Numbered from the stretch's first letter, positions 56,301-63,627 are shown. The stretch is DNA of 64,000 nt from Methylocaldum sp. 14B (GCF_002005105.1 NZ_MSCV01000012.1:87314-151313), one strand, 5' to 3'. Notes: generated by a model from the letters alone, not told the origin. Numbers and translations are program-made.

Positions 56301-57521
56301 GTCGGCGGATTGGCGAACGTAGACTACCAGATTGAATTGGCGGGTCCCGGCGAGTTGCAACTGCTCGCCGGGAGAAGCATCGATCTCGGGTCGTCGAACG
56401 GCGTTTCCACCATCGGCGGATTGTTCAACCCGGCCTTGGGCAGCGGCGGCGCGAACATCATCGTGCAGACCGGATTGGCCGGAAAAATGGACGTCGAAGC
56501 GTTTATGGCGCGTTATCTGGATTCCGGGAGCTACAAGCTGGACATCGGCGGACGAGATCCCGAAGCTTCGCTGGCCTACTTCAAGACCCTGCCCATCGAG
56601 CGTCAACGGCGCGAGCTGCTGAAAATTCTCTTCAACGAAATTCGCCAATCCGCCTCCGCGGCGGCGGCCGAGAGCGACGAAGCCAAACGCGCACGGCAGT
56701 ACAAGAGAGGTTTCGACGCGATTCAAACGCTATTCCCGGATAAGGAATACCAAGGCGATCTGAAACTGTTCTTCAGCAAGATCAAGACGCTAGATGGCGG
56801 CGACATCGATATTACCGTTCCGGGCGGGCTGGTGAACGCCGGTCTGGCGGTGGCGTTTACCGGTGCCAAGGACGCAAGCGAACTCGGCATCGTCGTGCAG
56901 CGCGAGGGGGACTTGAACGCTTTCGTCAAAGGAGATTTCCAGGTCAATGAGTCGCGCGTTTTTACCATGGACGGCGGCGACATCGTGATCTGGTCGGCCG
57001 AAGGCGACATCGACGCCGGGCGGGGGGCGAAAGCCGCTATTTCAGCACCGCCTCCTATTACGACCTTCGACGAGGAAGGAAACCAAAAAACGATATTCCC
57101 TCCCATCGTGTCGGGCAGCGGCATCCAGGCGATCGTCAGCACGCCAGACAAACCCGAGGGATCGGTCATTCTGGCAGCGCCGAAAGGCGTGGTGAATGCG
57201 GGCGAGGCGGGCATCCGCGGCGGCCAGGTCGTCATCGCGGCCACCGCGGTTATTGGTGCCTCGAATATCCAGGCGTCCCAGGGAACGGTTGGCGTTCCCA
57301 CGGCCCCTCCCCCTCCGGTTGTACCGGCAGGAGTCGACAATTCTGCAACCGGCGCTGCCAAACAGGCTACGGACCAGGCCAATGTCGGCGGTTCGGGCGA
57401 TGGCCAGCAGGCTCAATCCGGCCAGGCCAAGTCCGGGCTGAGCGTGATTACTACGGAAGTCATCGGCTTCGGCAACTGCAGCGTGGGCGACGTGAGGGAT
57501 GGCAAGGCGGGCTGCAGTTGA
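47340..57521 (+). CDS. Giant TpsA filamentous haemagglutinin-like adhesin
   Basis: 3393 residues, the largest gene here. An extended signal peptide of about 43 residues (RACMASGILLSASPPPVHA) precedes the TPS secretion domain (VAADVWAALGNATRSVNGGT, LDWKSFNIG, the NKNGFVFGKNAQVNVNS motif). A very long beta-helix of GG-, DVSG- and LNAT-type repeats follows. Near the C-terminus is a proline-rich linker (PTAPPPPVVPAG), a polar Gln/Ser/Gly-rich part (QANVGGSGDGQQAQSGQAKS) and two cysteines at about 3380 and 3392, the only ones I noticed apart from one in the signal. Such a cysteine pair anchors HMW1 and CdrA in their transporter. LapG cuts CdrA at TAAG near this region; here only GAAK and ATAV-like sites appear. 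It should be a surface-retained adhesin exported by the upstream TpsB. Confidence 0.88.
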   Translation: MSVKNRNKPENKTIALKPLAAAVRACMASGILLSASPPPVHAELPVAADVWAALGNATRSVNGGTMVINQLTDKAILDWKSFNIGAENAVHFNQPAATSVALNRIHQNDPSRIFGALTANGQIYLVNKNGFVFGKNAQVNVNSLVATTLNISEDVFKRGITKAFDQDGTAALQAGGETYLKDAQGRFVFDQNGEKVKIQIFVQPGAQLKTNAPGGRIIIAAPSVVNQGAIETPDGQTILAAAKDKVYLQEADPDSGIRGLLVEVETGGDVKNVGKIITERGNATLIGFAVNQEGRVSATTSVSLNGSVRLLAREGHQTVESGGRKLLRPMSTARVQDLGDGLGTRATVELGPNSVTEVIPDSDKSKTAVDAQPQARSKIEISGSKIVLRKDSTVYAPAGEIELTATKSPATPLVAGVENDSRIYMESGSRIDASGLRDVSLPMERNVAEVELRSFELRDSPLQKNGILKGKTVRVDIRDPIKIADISGALARIERNIDERSTAGGTIRIRSEGDVIVKPGAVLDYSGGSVSYRDGYISTTKLISQGRLYDIGEADPNRIYDGVFGEVIKVYEKWGITRRWSIPGPLGLGRFEAGYVEGKPGGALELSGYRVALDGVLRGETVDGRLQRTVGKRVPGSSLTIDVGIGQGRQAVVFAGDHIVRDIGEKDEFPKSGSGSENIPAPLVLDTGALANSESRHVAVKSSRGITIQDDARLALPAGGSLKLTGDRIDVAGEIGIPSGSISLESLGSAGTPTSGEVTLASGAAIDARGAWVNDTPDLPGSNRFSPIAIDGGTVAIKTREGDLVLEAGSRIDVSGGAWLDADGRLTAGRGGDISLAATGLNGASLVLDGDLRGFGIDRSGTLSLTTNEIAIGDGPVVPHAGSVLKPLVLPSDFFQRGGFTDYRLTSNVFGITVTPGLVHPLVRTLELGKGFESLPDGGDLAVYSRIVELPEFLRPAAILSLAVDQANTYDSKEWLTVQRGAEIRTDAGGKVALASDTGIALGGTIDAPSGEISLRITKPNVDRGFNDSQAIWLETGSRLLARGAFKPELDPLGLRKGELLPGGKISLVAGRGYILAQEDSLIDASGSSRTLDILERTSGGLGLEITPRLVASRGGTVNLTAAEGILWDGSFRAASGGANAGGGSLNIELDKRLRLKARDIGGGPFPDDGPNSDQELPIPRVIEVSASDRTLIPDGLAPGAKIPDRFYAQALVESAQIQDGGFASVRLRSNGDGNVGEIRFSGDVSLAAERQIVLDAPKISWQREDSTDAGRVVLEAAYAALGSTDSRVVPAATSGAGALAINAQAIDLIGGASLQGFSGANLNSSGDIRARGIITNANAQRDYKGEFRIAGDLELRAAQIYPATLTDYAIRVEDAPGATIRIESSGRASSPVFSAGGSLTINAPNIISSGVLKAPFGTLTLDADDLLELTSGSLASVSGEGLIVPFGRTQGGLDWIFPLAENNNRVFGLERDLQQGTELLPEKRINLRGRQVALQEGATVDISGSGDLYAFEFVKGQGGSVDWLNPGDPGFLDGSFAYRPSFAVIPGLNGLMTPYDPIEFPGSGLTVGDSVYLAGGSGLPEGHYTLLPAHYALLPGAYLISPEPGTQDVTPGSVARRLDGVPIVAGQWEAAGTAIRDSRWSGFAVETGDIARTRSEYQEYLANEFFEEKAAAEEKPVPDLPASAGTVAVFAEASLSLRGTVLASSSSGGLGGRLDIGADRLAVVGRREDLAAIGEGYVGLVAEELNDLNVGSIMLGGSRSRENTGRRLSVNSRSVIVGSGARLSGQELLLAARENLTIAQGAAVESVGKTESSGETLLVSNDPKTGAADSNGALVRVSSSGLATVTRDKAVSGARGTLTVEAGALLKSSGSILLDSTKDTVFHGTVEIPGGDLEFRAGAISLGEAPAGTGGLVLSSGQVSALGANNLILTSRSDVNIYDGVSVGLKRLTIDAAALRGFAEVSDEARISAEAITLANTSSPATAGAGNGEGTLTLDAANITLGGGNFALSGFRQVALNAAENLGGQGEGKYSADGDLVLAAGRITGASGSTTTIDASGHTVAVRTTGNVPDSTSAPLGAAWSITADAIVQQGRFDLPGGALDLIALTGDILVGAGSSIDLSGRSVKFDDQVRFAPAGRLNLVANSGNIDFASGASVNLAGAVGGGDAGLLNIRAPHGTFRWEGQVTAGAADGYRQGSLMLDEMDFGPGGFSALNAHLRDGGFADEIDLRQRSGDVAIGGGDVVLARRFSLRADEGAVDISGEIDASGTEGGEIEIAARNGIVLGGGARLRAAAHGEGERGGRVTLDTVHPDDAGSGLLDLSASGGLIDVSGGSGGAGGFVHLRTGRDAGGNVAVTDIRTKITGASQADLEATWVFEGETVIDEARIQFFQNDVNTFMASAPALVNESGAAIELTPGVEVRGANLKLVSTWDFASDYPSWHPDGIPGYLTLNATGGNLDINASLTDAFALGSVLPGVLPDYQDFLQPGLSWSYRLTAANNINLAANQVVRTGTGTITLEAGGDIVFEEGATDSDRAAAVYTVGRPTDGDSDDPAADRRYGSMDDLLVALGFYAEYPVDGGDIAIKAGGNIKGAATGQLMTDWLVRTGDWSRRNDHTEERPTMWGINLSGDPDAPDSRFFNQNVGALGGGNVRVSAGGSVENLSVMVPTTGKPVGQRASPDDPVNFLTNEFVVQGGGNIDVSAGKDLLGGVYFTGLGEGRMRAGGNFGIGANGLAPVVALGSSQFELSARQNLTLGAAFNPTVLEQIKKPDISGIESYFFTYSDASAIDLSSVGGKVTLQNDTDRLALGSLTSESKFAASIYPGTLKATAFSGDISIERSFKMYPAARGQLELLAANNISTGAGGGFVDINMSDADPALLPNPQIPASVMSGSDTTADARFDPRGRAELIHAAVPVHASDTVPVRVVAEHGNIAFRRGNELRLYTPKAAVIKAGGDIRDFTFKGQNLRDDDITVIHAGRDIRFRSPRNPVGGLANVDYQIELAGPGELQLLAGRSIDLGSSNGVSTIGGLFNPALGSGGANIIVQTGLAGKMDVEAFMARYLDSGSYKLDIGGRDPEASLAYFKTLPIERQRRELLKILFNEIRQSASAAAAESDEAKRARQYKRGFDAIQTLFPDKEYQGDLKLFFSKIKTLDGGDIDITVPGGLVNAGLAVAFTGAKDASELGIVVQREGDLNAFVKGDFQVNESRVFTMDGGDIVIWSAEGDIDAGRGAKAAISAPPPITTFDEEGNQKTIFPPIVSGSGIQAIVSTPDKPEGSVILAAPKGVVNAGEAGIRGGQVVIAATAVIGASNIQASQGTVGVPTAPPPPVVPAGVDNSATGAAKQATDQANVGGSGDGQQAQSGQAKSGLSVITTEVIGFGNCSVGDVRDGKAGCS

Positions 57522-57664
57522 TCTCCGATCCAGGGATATCGACGGGTGATTTTCCGCTCCAGGTGCCTGAATTCGGCATCCCGATCGGGGCGAAATCGTC
57601 ACGTATCTGAAACATTGATGTAACACAATACATGCTTTCAAAATCAGTAAATACAAGAACTTAC

Positions 57665-59479
57665 ATGAAAGTGAGGGTCTACGCTCTGGCCTTGGGGTTG
57701 GTGCTCGTTCCGAGCATCGTTCACGCCTGGTGGAACGACGCCTGGTCGTCGCGCAAACAGATTTCGCTGGACGGCGGAGCTACCGGCGCGGATATCCAGG
57801 AGACCTTGGCCGAGTTCCCGGTGCTGGTCCGCCTGCATACCGGAAACTTCGCCTACTTCATGGACCTGGCCGAAAACGGCAAGGATATTCGCTTCATGGC
57901 GGACGATAAGACGCCTTTGAAGTATCACGTCGAGAAGTTCGACGCGATCAACGAGATGGCCCTGGTCTGGGTCAAGGCGCCGCAGTTCCGCGGCGGGATC
58001 AGCACCGATTCGATCTGGATGTATTACGGCAACGCCGAAGCGCCGGATGGCGGCGACGCGAACGGGACGTACGACGTGCATCAGGCGCTGGTGTTGCATT
58101 TCGACGAGACGGACCCGATGCCAAAGGACGCCACCGCCTACGGCAACCATGCGGCGGATTCCAAGGCCGCGCCGGAACCGGCGGGCTGGATCGGTGCAGC
58201 GGCCAAATTCACCGGAGCGGGCGGCATTGCGATCAATGCCAATCCGGCTCTGCAACTTTCGCCCGATAAAGGCTGGACCTTTTCCGCCTGGCTGAAGATC
58301 GATCAGGCCCAGTCGAATGCTTACGTCTTGCACGCTGGGGAAGGCGAGAACGCGCTGGAGCTATCGGTTCGGGACACCGGTCTGGTCGCGAAATATGCGA
58401 ACAACGGCCAAGGGGTCGAGACGCCTCCCGCGCCGTTGCAACTCGGCAAGTGGCAGCACATCGCCGTGGTTCTGCGGACGGACAAGCTGGAACTGTACCT
58501 GGACGGCAACAAGGCGGGCGAGTCGCCGGCTTCGGCGGGGCCGATGAATCCGATGGTGACCTTGGGCGCCGGCGCCGCAGGCGATAGCCTCATCGGCTTT
58601 CTGGACGAAGTTCAGATTGCCAACACGGCGCGTACCGCCGACTGGATCAAGCTCTTGGCGCGCAGCCAAAGCGCCGATTTCAACGTTCTCGGTTTTGGCC
58701 AGGACGAATCCAAGCAAGGGGCGGGCGGTCCCAATTATTTCGTCATCATCCTGCAAAGTCTGACCGTCGACGGCTGGGTGGTGATCGCCCTGTGCGGCGT
58801 CATGTTCGTGATCAGCGCCCTGGTGATGGTCACCAAGGGGCTGGCTATCTCCAGGGCCAATAAGGACAACCGCGCCTTCCTCGACCAATACCGGAACATG
58901 GACGCTTCCGCCGATCCCGGAGCGCTGGATCAGGAAGAAACCGAGGAGGAGAAGGAACTCGGCGAATCGGATTTTCTTGCCGCGGTGGTGGGCAAGCACG
59001 ATCACTTCCAGAGTTCTCCCGTCTACCACGTCTACCACGCGGGGGTTCAGGAGCTCAAAAAGCGCTTCGGCACTTTGGCCAACCAACCCTTGACCGACGA
59101 GGCGCTCAACGTTCTGCGGGCGCGGCTCGACGCGGCGGTGGTGCGCGAGGGGCAAAAGCTCAACCGCAATATGGTATTGCTCACTATCGCCATCTCCGGC
59201 GGCCCGTTCTTGGGCCTGTTGGGTACCGTGCTCGGGGTGATGATCACCTTCGCCGTGATCGCCGCCACAGGCGATGTCAACATCAACTCCATTGCACCCG
59301 GTATCTCCGGCGCGCTGCTCGCCACCGTCGCGGGTCTCGCCGTCGCTATCCCGGCCCTGTTCGGCTACAACTACCTGCTCACCCAAATCAAGGACCTCAC
59401 CGCGGAGATGCGGGTGTTCACCGACGAGTTTCTGGCCATGGTGTCGGAGCGCCTGGCCGAGCGTCACCGCGGGGGATAA
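57665..59479 (+). CDS. DUF2341-LamG-ExbB/TolQ fusion
   Basis: About 604 residues. Signal peptide: VYALALGLVLVPSIVHA. A DUF2341 domain begins WWNDAWSSRKQISLDG, and a LamG/concanavalin-like domain follows (VLHFDETDPMPKDATAYGNH; FSAWLKIDQ; GKWQHIAVVLRTDKLELYLDG). The C-terminal half is an ExbB/TolQ proton channel with three helices (VVIALCGVMFVISALVMV, FLGLLGTVLGVMITFAVI, ALLATVAGLAVAIPALFGYNYL). The normal N-terminus of ExbB is thus replaced by a large periplasmic sensing or binding part. It starts 143 bp after tpsA and is followed 3 bp later by exbD, then tonB. ATG 57632 is an alternative start, but 57665 gives a clean signal peptide. Confidence 0.85.
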   Translation: MKVRVYALALGLVLVPSIVHAWWNDAWSSRKQISLDGGATGADIQETLAEFPVLVRLHTGNFAYFMDLAENGKDIRFMADDKTPLKYHVEKFDAINEMALVWVKAPQFRGGISTDSIWMYYGNAEAPDGGDANGTYDVHQALVLHFDETDPMPKDATAYGNHAADSKAAPEPAGWIGAAAKFTGAGGIAINANPALQLSPDKGWTFSAWLKIDQAQSNAYVLHAGEGENALELSVRDTGLVAKYANNGQGVETPPAPLQLGKWQHIAVVLRTDKLELYLDGNKAGESPASAGPMNPMVTLGAGAAGDSLIGFLDEVQIANTARTADWIKLLARSQSADFNVLGFGQDESKQGAGGPNYFVIILQSLTVDGWVVIALCGVMFVISALVMVTKGLAISRANKDNRAFLDQYRNMDASADPGALDQEETEEEKELGESDFLAAVVGKHDHFQSSPVYHVYHAGVQELKKRFGTLANQPLTDEALNVLRARLDAAVVREGQKLNRNMVLLTIAISGGPFLGLLGTVLGVMITFAVIAATGDVNINSIAPGISGALLATVAGLAVAIPALFGYNYLLTQIKDLTAEMRVFTDEFLAMVSERLAERHRGG

Positions 59480-59482
59480 GCC

Positions 59483-59887
59483 ATGAAAGTCGAATCCGAA
59501 GAGAAGGTCTACGACGACATCAACATCACGCCCATGCTGGACGTGGCCTACGTGCTGCTGCTGATCTTCATCATCATGACCACCGCCACGGTACAAGGCA
59601 TCACCGTCAACCTGCCCAAGGCCAGCGCCACGCCCGCTCTGTCCAAGCCGAAGACCAAGGCGATTTCGATTACCCAGGACGGCACCATTTACCTGGACAC
59701 CTATCCGGTCAGCCTCCAGGAGCTCGAAACCCGTCTGTCGCAGTACAAGGCGGCCACGCCGGACCTTCCGGTGGTGCTCAAGGCCGATGCCGCCATCCAG
59801 TATGAAAAGGTCATCGACGTGCTGGACGTGGTCACGCGCCTGCAGATCAGCCAGCTCGGCCTGGTGACGCAGAAACTGGTGAAGTAA
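59483..59887 (+). CDS. exbD: ExbD/TolR-type biopolymer transport protein
   Basis: 134 residues with the ExbD pattern: a short N-terminus YDDINITPMLDVAYVLLLIF, in which the Asp of MLD is the proton-carrying residue of the membrane helix, then a periplasmic domain (ITVNLPKASATPALSKPKTK, ITQDGTIYLD, VVLKADAAIQYEKVIDVLD). It partners the ExbB half of the preceding fusion to convert proton-motive force into movement of TonB. The start codon lies 3 bp after the preceding stop. Confidence 0.93.
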   Translation: MKVESEEKVYDDINITPMLDVAYVLLLIFIIMTTATVQGITVNLPKASATPALSKPKTKAISITQDGTIYLDTYPVSLQELETRLSQYKAATPDLPVVLKADAAIQYEKVIDVLDVVTRLQISQLGLVTQKLVK

Positions 59888-59908
59888 GCCTCGTCTCCGT
59901 CGCCCGCC

Positions 59909-60571
59909 ATGAGCAAGAAAACTTGGCTTCGCTATCTGCCGCTCGGGATCGGCGGGGTTCTGATCGTCGTGATCGCGGTGGCGGTTTTTTTTCTGAAGGA
60001 CCTTTTCGAAAAGCCGGTGCAGACCAAGAAACAGGTCCAGCAGATCACCGTGATCCAACCGCCCCCGCCACCTCCGCCGCCCCCGCCCGAGGAAAAGCCG
60101 CCGGAGCCGGAGATCAAGGAGGAGAAGATCGAAGAACCGGAACCGGAGCCCGAGCCGGAACCCGAGCAGCAAGCGGATGAACCGCCTCCCGGCGAGGATC
60201 TGGGCGTCGACGCCGAGGGTGCCGCCGGGTCCGACGCTTTCGGGCTGGTCGGCAAGAAAGGCGGAAGGGGGCTCATCGGGGGAGGCGGCGGCAACGCCAT
60301 CATCTGGTACGGCCAGCAGTTGCAGCGCCAGATCGCGGACGAACTGCGGGAGAAGCTGAGCCAGAGCAAGGCGCGGAACAAGAAGATTTCGGTGATTGCG
60401 AATATCTGGATCGGCGCCGACGGAAGCGTTTCCCGTGCCGAACTGGCCTCTTCCAGCGGGGACGGCGATGTGGACGAAGCCTTGCGTTCGGCTTTGGGGA
60501 CACTCCGCTCCAGGCTCAAAGCTCCTCCGGAGAACATGCCGCAGCCGGTGAAGATCCGCATCCGCTCCTAA
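59909..60571 (+). CDS. tonB: TonB-family energy transducer
   Basis: 220 residues: one N-terminal membrane helix (LPLGIGGVLIVVIAVAVFFL), a proline-rich then Glu-Pro-rich stretch (IQPPPPPPPPPPEEKPPEPE, EPEPEPEPEPEQ) that spans the periplasm, a glycine-rich turn, and a C-terminal TonB/TolA fold (QQLQRQIADELREKLSQSKA, VIANIWIGADGSVSRAEL). It would contact outer-membrane partners. No TonB-dependent receptor is encoded nearby; the candidates in the operon are TpsB and the porin. Confidence 0.88.
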   Translation: MSKKTWLRYLPLGIGGVLIVVIAVAVFFLKDLFEKPVQTKKQVQQITVIQPPPPPPPPPPEEKPPEPEIKEEKIEEPEPEPEPEPEQQADEPPPGEDLGVDAEGAAGSDAFGLVGKKGGRGLIGGGGGNAIIWYGQQLQRQIADELREKLSQSKARNKKISVIANIWIGADGSVSRAELASSSGDGDVDEALRSALGTLRSRLKAPPENMPQPVKIRIRS

Positions 60572-60606
60572 AACAGACTCAGAAATAACACGACTTGGGG
60601 AATTCC

Positions 60607-62337
60607 ATGAAAGCAGACCGCAAGCTGCTCGCCGCGCCTTTGGCCTTGATTTTGGCGTCCACCGCGGCGGCGGGAGAAAAAGAAGAACTGCTGAAGCTCA
60701 AGAACACCACGCTCAATTTGATCGACATCCTGGTGCAGCAGGGAATCATCGACAAATCGAAAGCGGAGGACATGATCAAGCAGGCGGAAACCAAGGCTGC
60801 AGCGGAAGCCAAGGCGGAAGCCGCGAAGGAAGAGCAGGTCGCTGCAAAACAGGGTAATCCGGACAAGGGCAAGCCGGGACCGGTACGGGTGACCTACGTC
60901 CCTGATTTCGTGAAGGACGAGATTCGCGCCGAGGTGAGCAAGGAACTGCGCGACGAAGTGGTAAAGGAAGTCAAGTCCCAGGCCAAGACGGAAAAATGGG
61001 GCGTGCCGGCGGCTCTGCCGGATTGGGTGAACCGGTTCAAGTTGTCGGGCGATTTTCGCGTGCGTTTCGAGGATCAGTTATTTGCGGACGACAATCAGGA
61101 AGGCAGTTATCTTAACTGGCCGGTCATCAATGAAGATGGCGGCATCACTGCTGCGGGAGAGGATGCCTTCCTGAATACCACGGTCGACCGGCAGCGTTAC
61201 CGAATTCGCGTGCGCCTTGGACTGGAGGCGCAAATCGCCGATCACTTCAAAGCTGGCATTCGCCTGGCCACCAGCAACGATCGCAGCCCGATTTCCATCA
61301 ACCAAACCTTGGGACAATACGGGAAACAGTATGAGGTGGCGCTGGATCGGGCCTTTCTTCAATACGACCACGTGGACGGAAAGGGAACGGACTGGTTTAC
61401 CGTATGGGCCGGGCGTTTCGCCAATCCATGGCTTTCCACGGACAACCTGTTCGACCCGGACCTCAGTTTCGAAGGTTTCGCCGGCACGTTCCGCCTGCCT
61501 ATCGGACCCAAGGCAGAGCTTGCCCAGGACTTCTTCAGGTCGGGGCCTCAGTACCGTCAAATCAATATGGGATTTTCGACGCCTAACACGGCCTTCCTGA
61601 CCTTGGGCGCCTTTCCCTTGCAGGAAATCGAATTGGAATCTCAGGACAAGTGGCTGTGGGCGGCACAAAGCGGCCTGGATTGGCTTTTCGGTACCAACAC
61701 TCGGGTGAAGGCGGGCGTTGCCTATTACGACTACAAGAATATCGTGGCGCAGCCCAATGCGCTCGGTAGCCGCAGGAATGATTGGACGGCGCCGGAATTC
61801 TTCACCAAGGGCAATAGTTTGGCTGCGATACGCAGTCCCGGTAATGATCCAGACGGGTGCGCGGTCAATGAAATCGTTTGTCTGGTTGGCCTTGCATCCG
61901 ACTTTAATATCGTAGATGCAATGTTTGCCCTGGATTACGGTGGCTTCGGCGAAAACCACGTGATGTTCACTGCCAATTACTCGGAGAACATCGGCTTTGA
62001 TGAAAAGGAAATCCTGAAACGTACCGGAGAAACCATCAAGCCCAAGACTACCGCCTTTCAGGTCCGTCTCGACGTGGGCCGGCCGGAAATCCGTAAATTC
62101 GGCGACTGGAGCACTTTCTTCGCATACAAGTATCTCGAGCGAGATTCGGTACTGGATGCGTTCACGGACTCCAATTTCCACTTGGCCGGGACCGATGCGA
62201 AAGGATGGATGGCCGGCATGGTATATGGCTTGGCGAAAAACACTTGGGCCAATATCCGCTGGCTCTCGGCCGACGAAATCGACGGTCCTCCGTTCGGGGT
62301 CGACGTGCTGCTGGTGGACTTGAACGCGCGGTTCTAA
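60607..62337 (+). CDS. Putative outer-membrane porin with N-terminal coiled coil
   Basis: 576 residues. Signal peptide: LLAAPLALILASTAAAG. A short helix (LKLKNTTLNLIDILVQQGII) and a charged coiled coil rich in Ala/Glu/Lys (residues about 50-125) precede a barrel starting FKLSGDFRVRFEDQLF. The last residue is Phe (LNARF), as needed for outer-membrane insertion. It matches the putative-porin (Porin_5-like) families. ATG 60607 is preferred; a TTG at 60595 in frame is possible. It follows tonB by 35 bp and is likely the last gene of the operon. Confidence 0.8.
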   Translation: MKADRKLLAAPLALILASTAAAGEKEELLKLKNTTLNLIDILVQQGIIDKSKAEDMIKQAETKAAAEAKAEAAKEEQVAAKQGNPDKGKPGPVRVTYVPDFVKDEIRAEVSKELRDEVVKEVKSQAKTEKWGVPAALPDWVNRFKLSGDFRVRFEDQLFADDNQEGSYLNWPVINEDGGITAAGEDAFLNTTVDRQRYRIRVRLGLEAQIADHFKAGIRLATSNDRSPISINQTLGQYGKQYEVALDRAFLQYDHVDGKGTDWFTVWAGRFANPWLSTDNLFDPDLSFEGFAGTFRLPIGPKAELAQDFFRSGPQYRQINMGFSTPNTAFLTLGAFPLQEIELESQDKWLWAAQSGLDWLFGTNTRVKAGVAYYDYKNIVAQPNALGSRRNDWTAPEFFTKGNSLAAIRSPGNDPDGCAVNEIVCLVGLASDFNIVDAMFALDYGGFGENHVMFTANYSENIGFDEKEILKRTGETIKPKTTAFQVRLDVGRPEIRKFGDWSTFFAYKYLERDSVLDAFTDSNFHLAGTDAKGWMAGMVYGLAKNTWANIRWLSADEIDGPPFGVDVLLVDLNARF

Positions 62338-62542
62338 TTCCATTCGGCATTCGATAGAACATTCATCGTAGGATGGGTAGAGCGAAGCGAAATCCATCGA
62401 TGGCGGGTTAGCCCCTCGGCTCCGCGTAACCCACCGACCCTTCGACTTGGCTCAGGACAGGTCCGCGGGTGCTCGGCGGGTTACGGCCTCGCGGCCTAAC
62501 CCACCCTACAAAACAATTCCTGATTGAAAGCGATTTGGAATA
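62336..62542. repeat. GGGTGGGTTA repeat element
   Basis: Bounded by ATTCCATTCGGCATTCGAT and TGATTGAAAGCGATTTGGAAT, with CCACCGACCCTTCGACTTGG, CTCAGGACAGG and inverted TAACCCACCCTACAA inside. A close relative of the 18034 copy in mirrored order. Confidence 0.65.
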
Positions 62543-62560
62543 AAACATCGAGATCGAGTC

Positions 62561-63307
62561 ATGAGCCCATTCGACATGCGTTCGCTTTTCTTGATTCGGC
62601 GGACGAAAAACGCCGTCCTTTTTCTGTTGCTGTGGTGCGCCGTGGTTGGCCCTTCGGCAGTACACGCCCAGGCGCCCAAGCAAGACAGTGCTGCGGCTCA
62701 AGCCTTGCGCAAGGCGCAGGGCATGCTGCGCCAGTTGAGCCAGGAGAAGACGGCTTTGGAAGGGGAAAAGAGCGCCTTGCTGGACCAGGTCGGAAAGCTT
62801 GAAGACAAGATCAAGCAACTCGAAGGATTGGAGAGTGTGGTCCAGCAGCAGAAGGCCAGTCTCGATAACTTGAGAGCCGGTAACGAATCGCTGCAGGGGC
62901 GCATCCATCAGGATTCCGAACGCATTCGCGGCCTCAACGAGCGTTTGCGCGCTGCGGTCGGCCAGTTGAAGAAATACCAGCAGGACAATGCGCTTCTGGT
63001 CGGCGCGGTGGCCGAGCGATCCCGATGGATTGAGGCGTGCACGGAGAAAAACCAAGGCTTGTACCAAGCAAACCGCGAATTGCTGGACAAGTATCAAGGC
63101 AAGGGATTTTGGGATGCGCTCACCGAAGGCGAACCCTTTACCCAAATCAGTTCGGTGAAGGCCGAAAACGAAGCTCAGGAGTTCCAATTCAAACTCGAAG
63201 ACCTCCAGGTCACGCCTTGGCAGGAAGCCGGCGTGGCCGTTTCGGAAACAAGCCCGGCCGCAAGTGAGAATGCGCCGCCGCCCGATGAGGAGGAGGACGA
63301 AGAGTGA
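62561..63307 (+). CDS. Periplasmic coiled-coil protein of unknown function
   Basis: 248 residues. A hydrophobic signal (AVLFLLLWCAVVGPSAVHA) is followed by a long coiled coil (residues about 45-150, e.g. LRQLSQEKTALEGEKSALLD and QVGKLEDKIKQLEGLESVVQ), then a region with a single Cys (RWIEACTEKNQG), and an acidic tail ending PPPDEEEDEE. ATG 62561 or the downstream ATG 62576 could start it. I do not recognise a named family. It lies after the porin and a repeat element, so may or may not belong to the adhesin operon. Confidence 0.7.
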   Translation: MSPFDMRSLFLIRRTKNAVLFLLLWCAVVGPSAVHAQAPKQDSAAAQALRKAQGMLRQLSQEKTALEGEKSALLDQVGKLEDKIKQLEGLESVVQQQKASLDNLRAGNESLQGRIHQDSERIRGLNERLRAAVGQLKKYQQDNALLVGAVAERSRWIEACTEKNQGLYQANRELLDKYQGKGFWDALTEGEPFTQISSVKAENEAQEFQFKLEDLQVTPWQEAGVAVSETSPAASENAPPPDEEEDEE

Positions 63308-63454
63308 ACGGAAACGGGCGCATACGACTCGGCCGGACGGCACGCCAGGGTTTGGCGGGCCTACCGGGATAGAGGCTCCATATAGTTCGAAAATCCCTTC
63401 CCGATCAAATGGGTGCCGACCTTCCGGCCCACCCAGGCGATGTACCAATGCCGT

Positions 63455-63627
63455 TAGAGCGTTTTCCATCCCGGTGTACGGATTCGTGCCAGGAGGGGAG
63501 AACGTAGGTCGGCAATCCCTTCCCAATCGCAAACGGTCGCTTTAGTCGCGACCCTTCCAATCGCAAACGGCCTGGCCGGGAGCGCCGGCCACGCCCTTCC
63601 CGAAGACACCGTTTGCGATTGGAATGC
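63455..63627. mobile_element. TA-ended element with palindromic array, right end not seen
   Basis: Starts TAGAGCGTTTTCCATCCCGG, then GTAGGTCGGCAATCC, units CCAATCGCAAACG with palindromes GTCGC-TTTA-GTCGC and TGGCCGG-GAGCG-CCGGCCA, and an inverted unit CGTTTGCGATTGGAA. Confidence 0.55.

Noticed and set aside
58361..60172. 603-residue minus-strand ORF opposite exbB/exbD/tonB
   Set aside because: No domain, no ribosome-binding site, and fully overlapped by three recognised genes.
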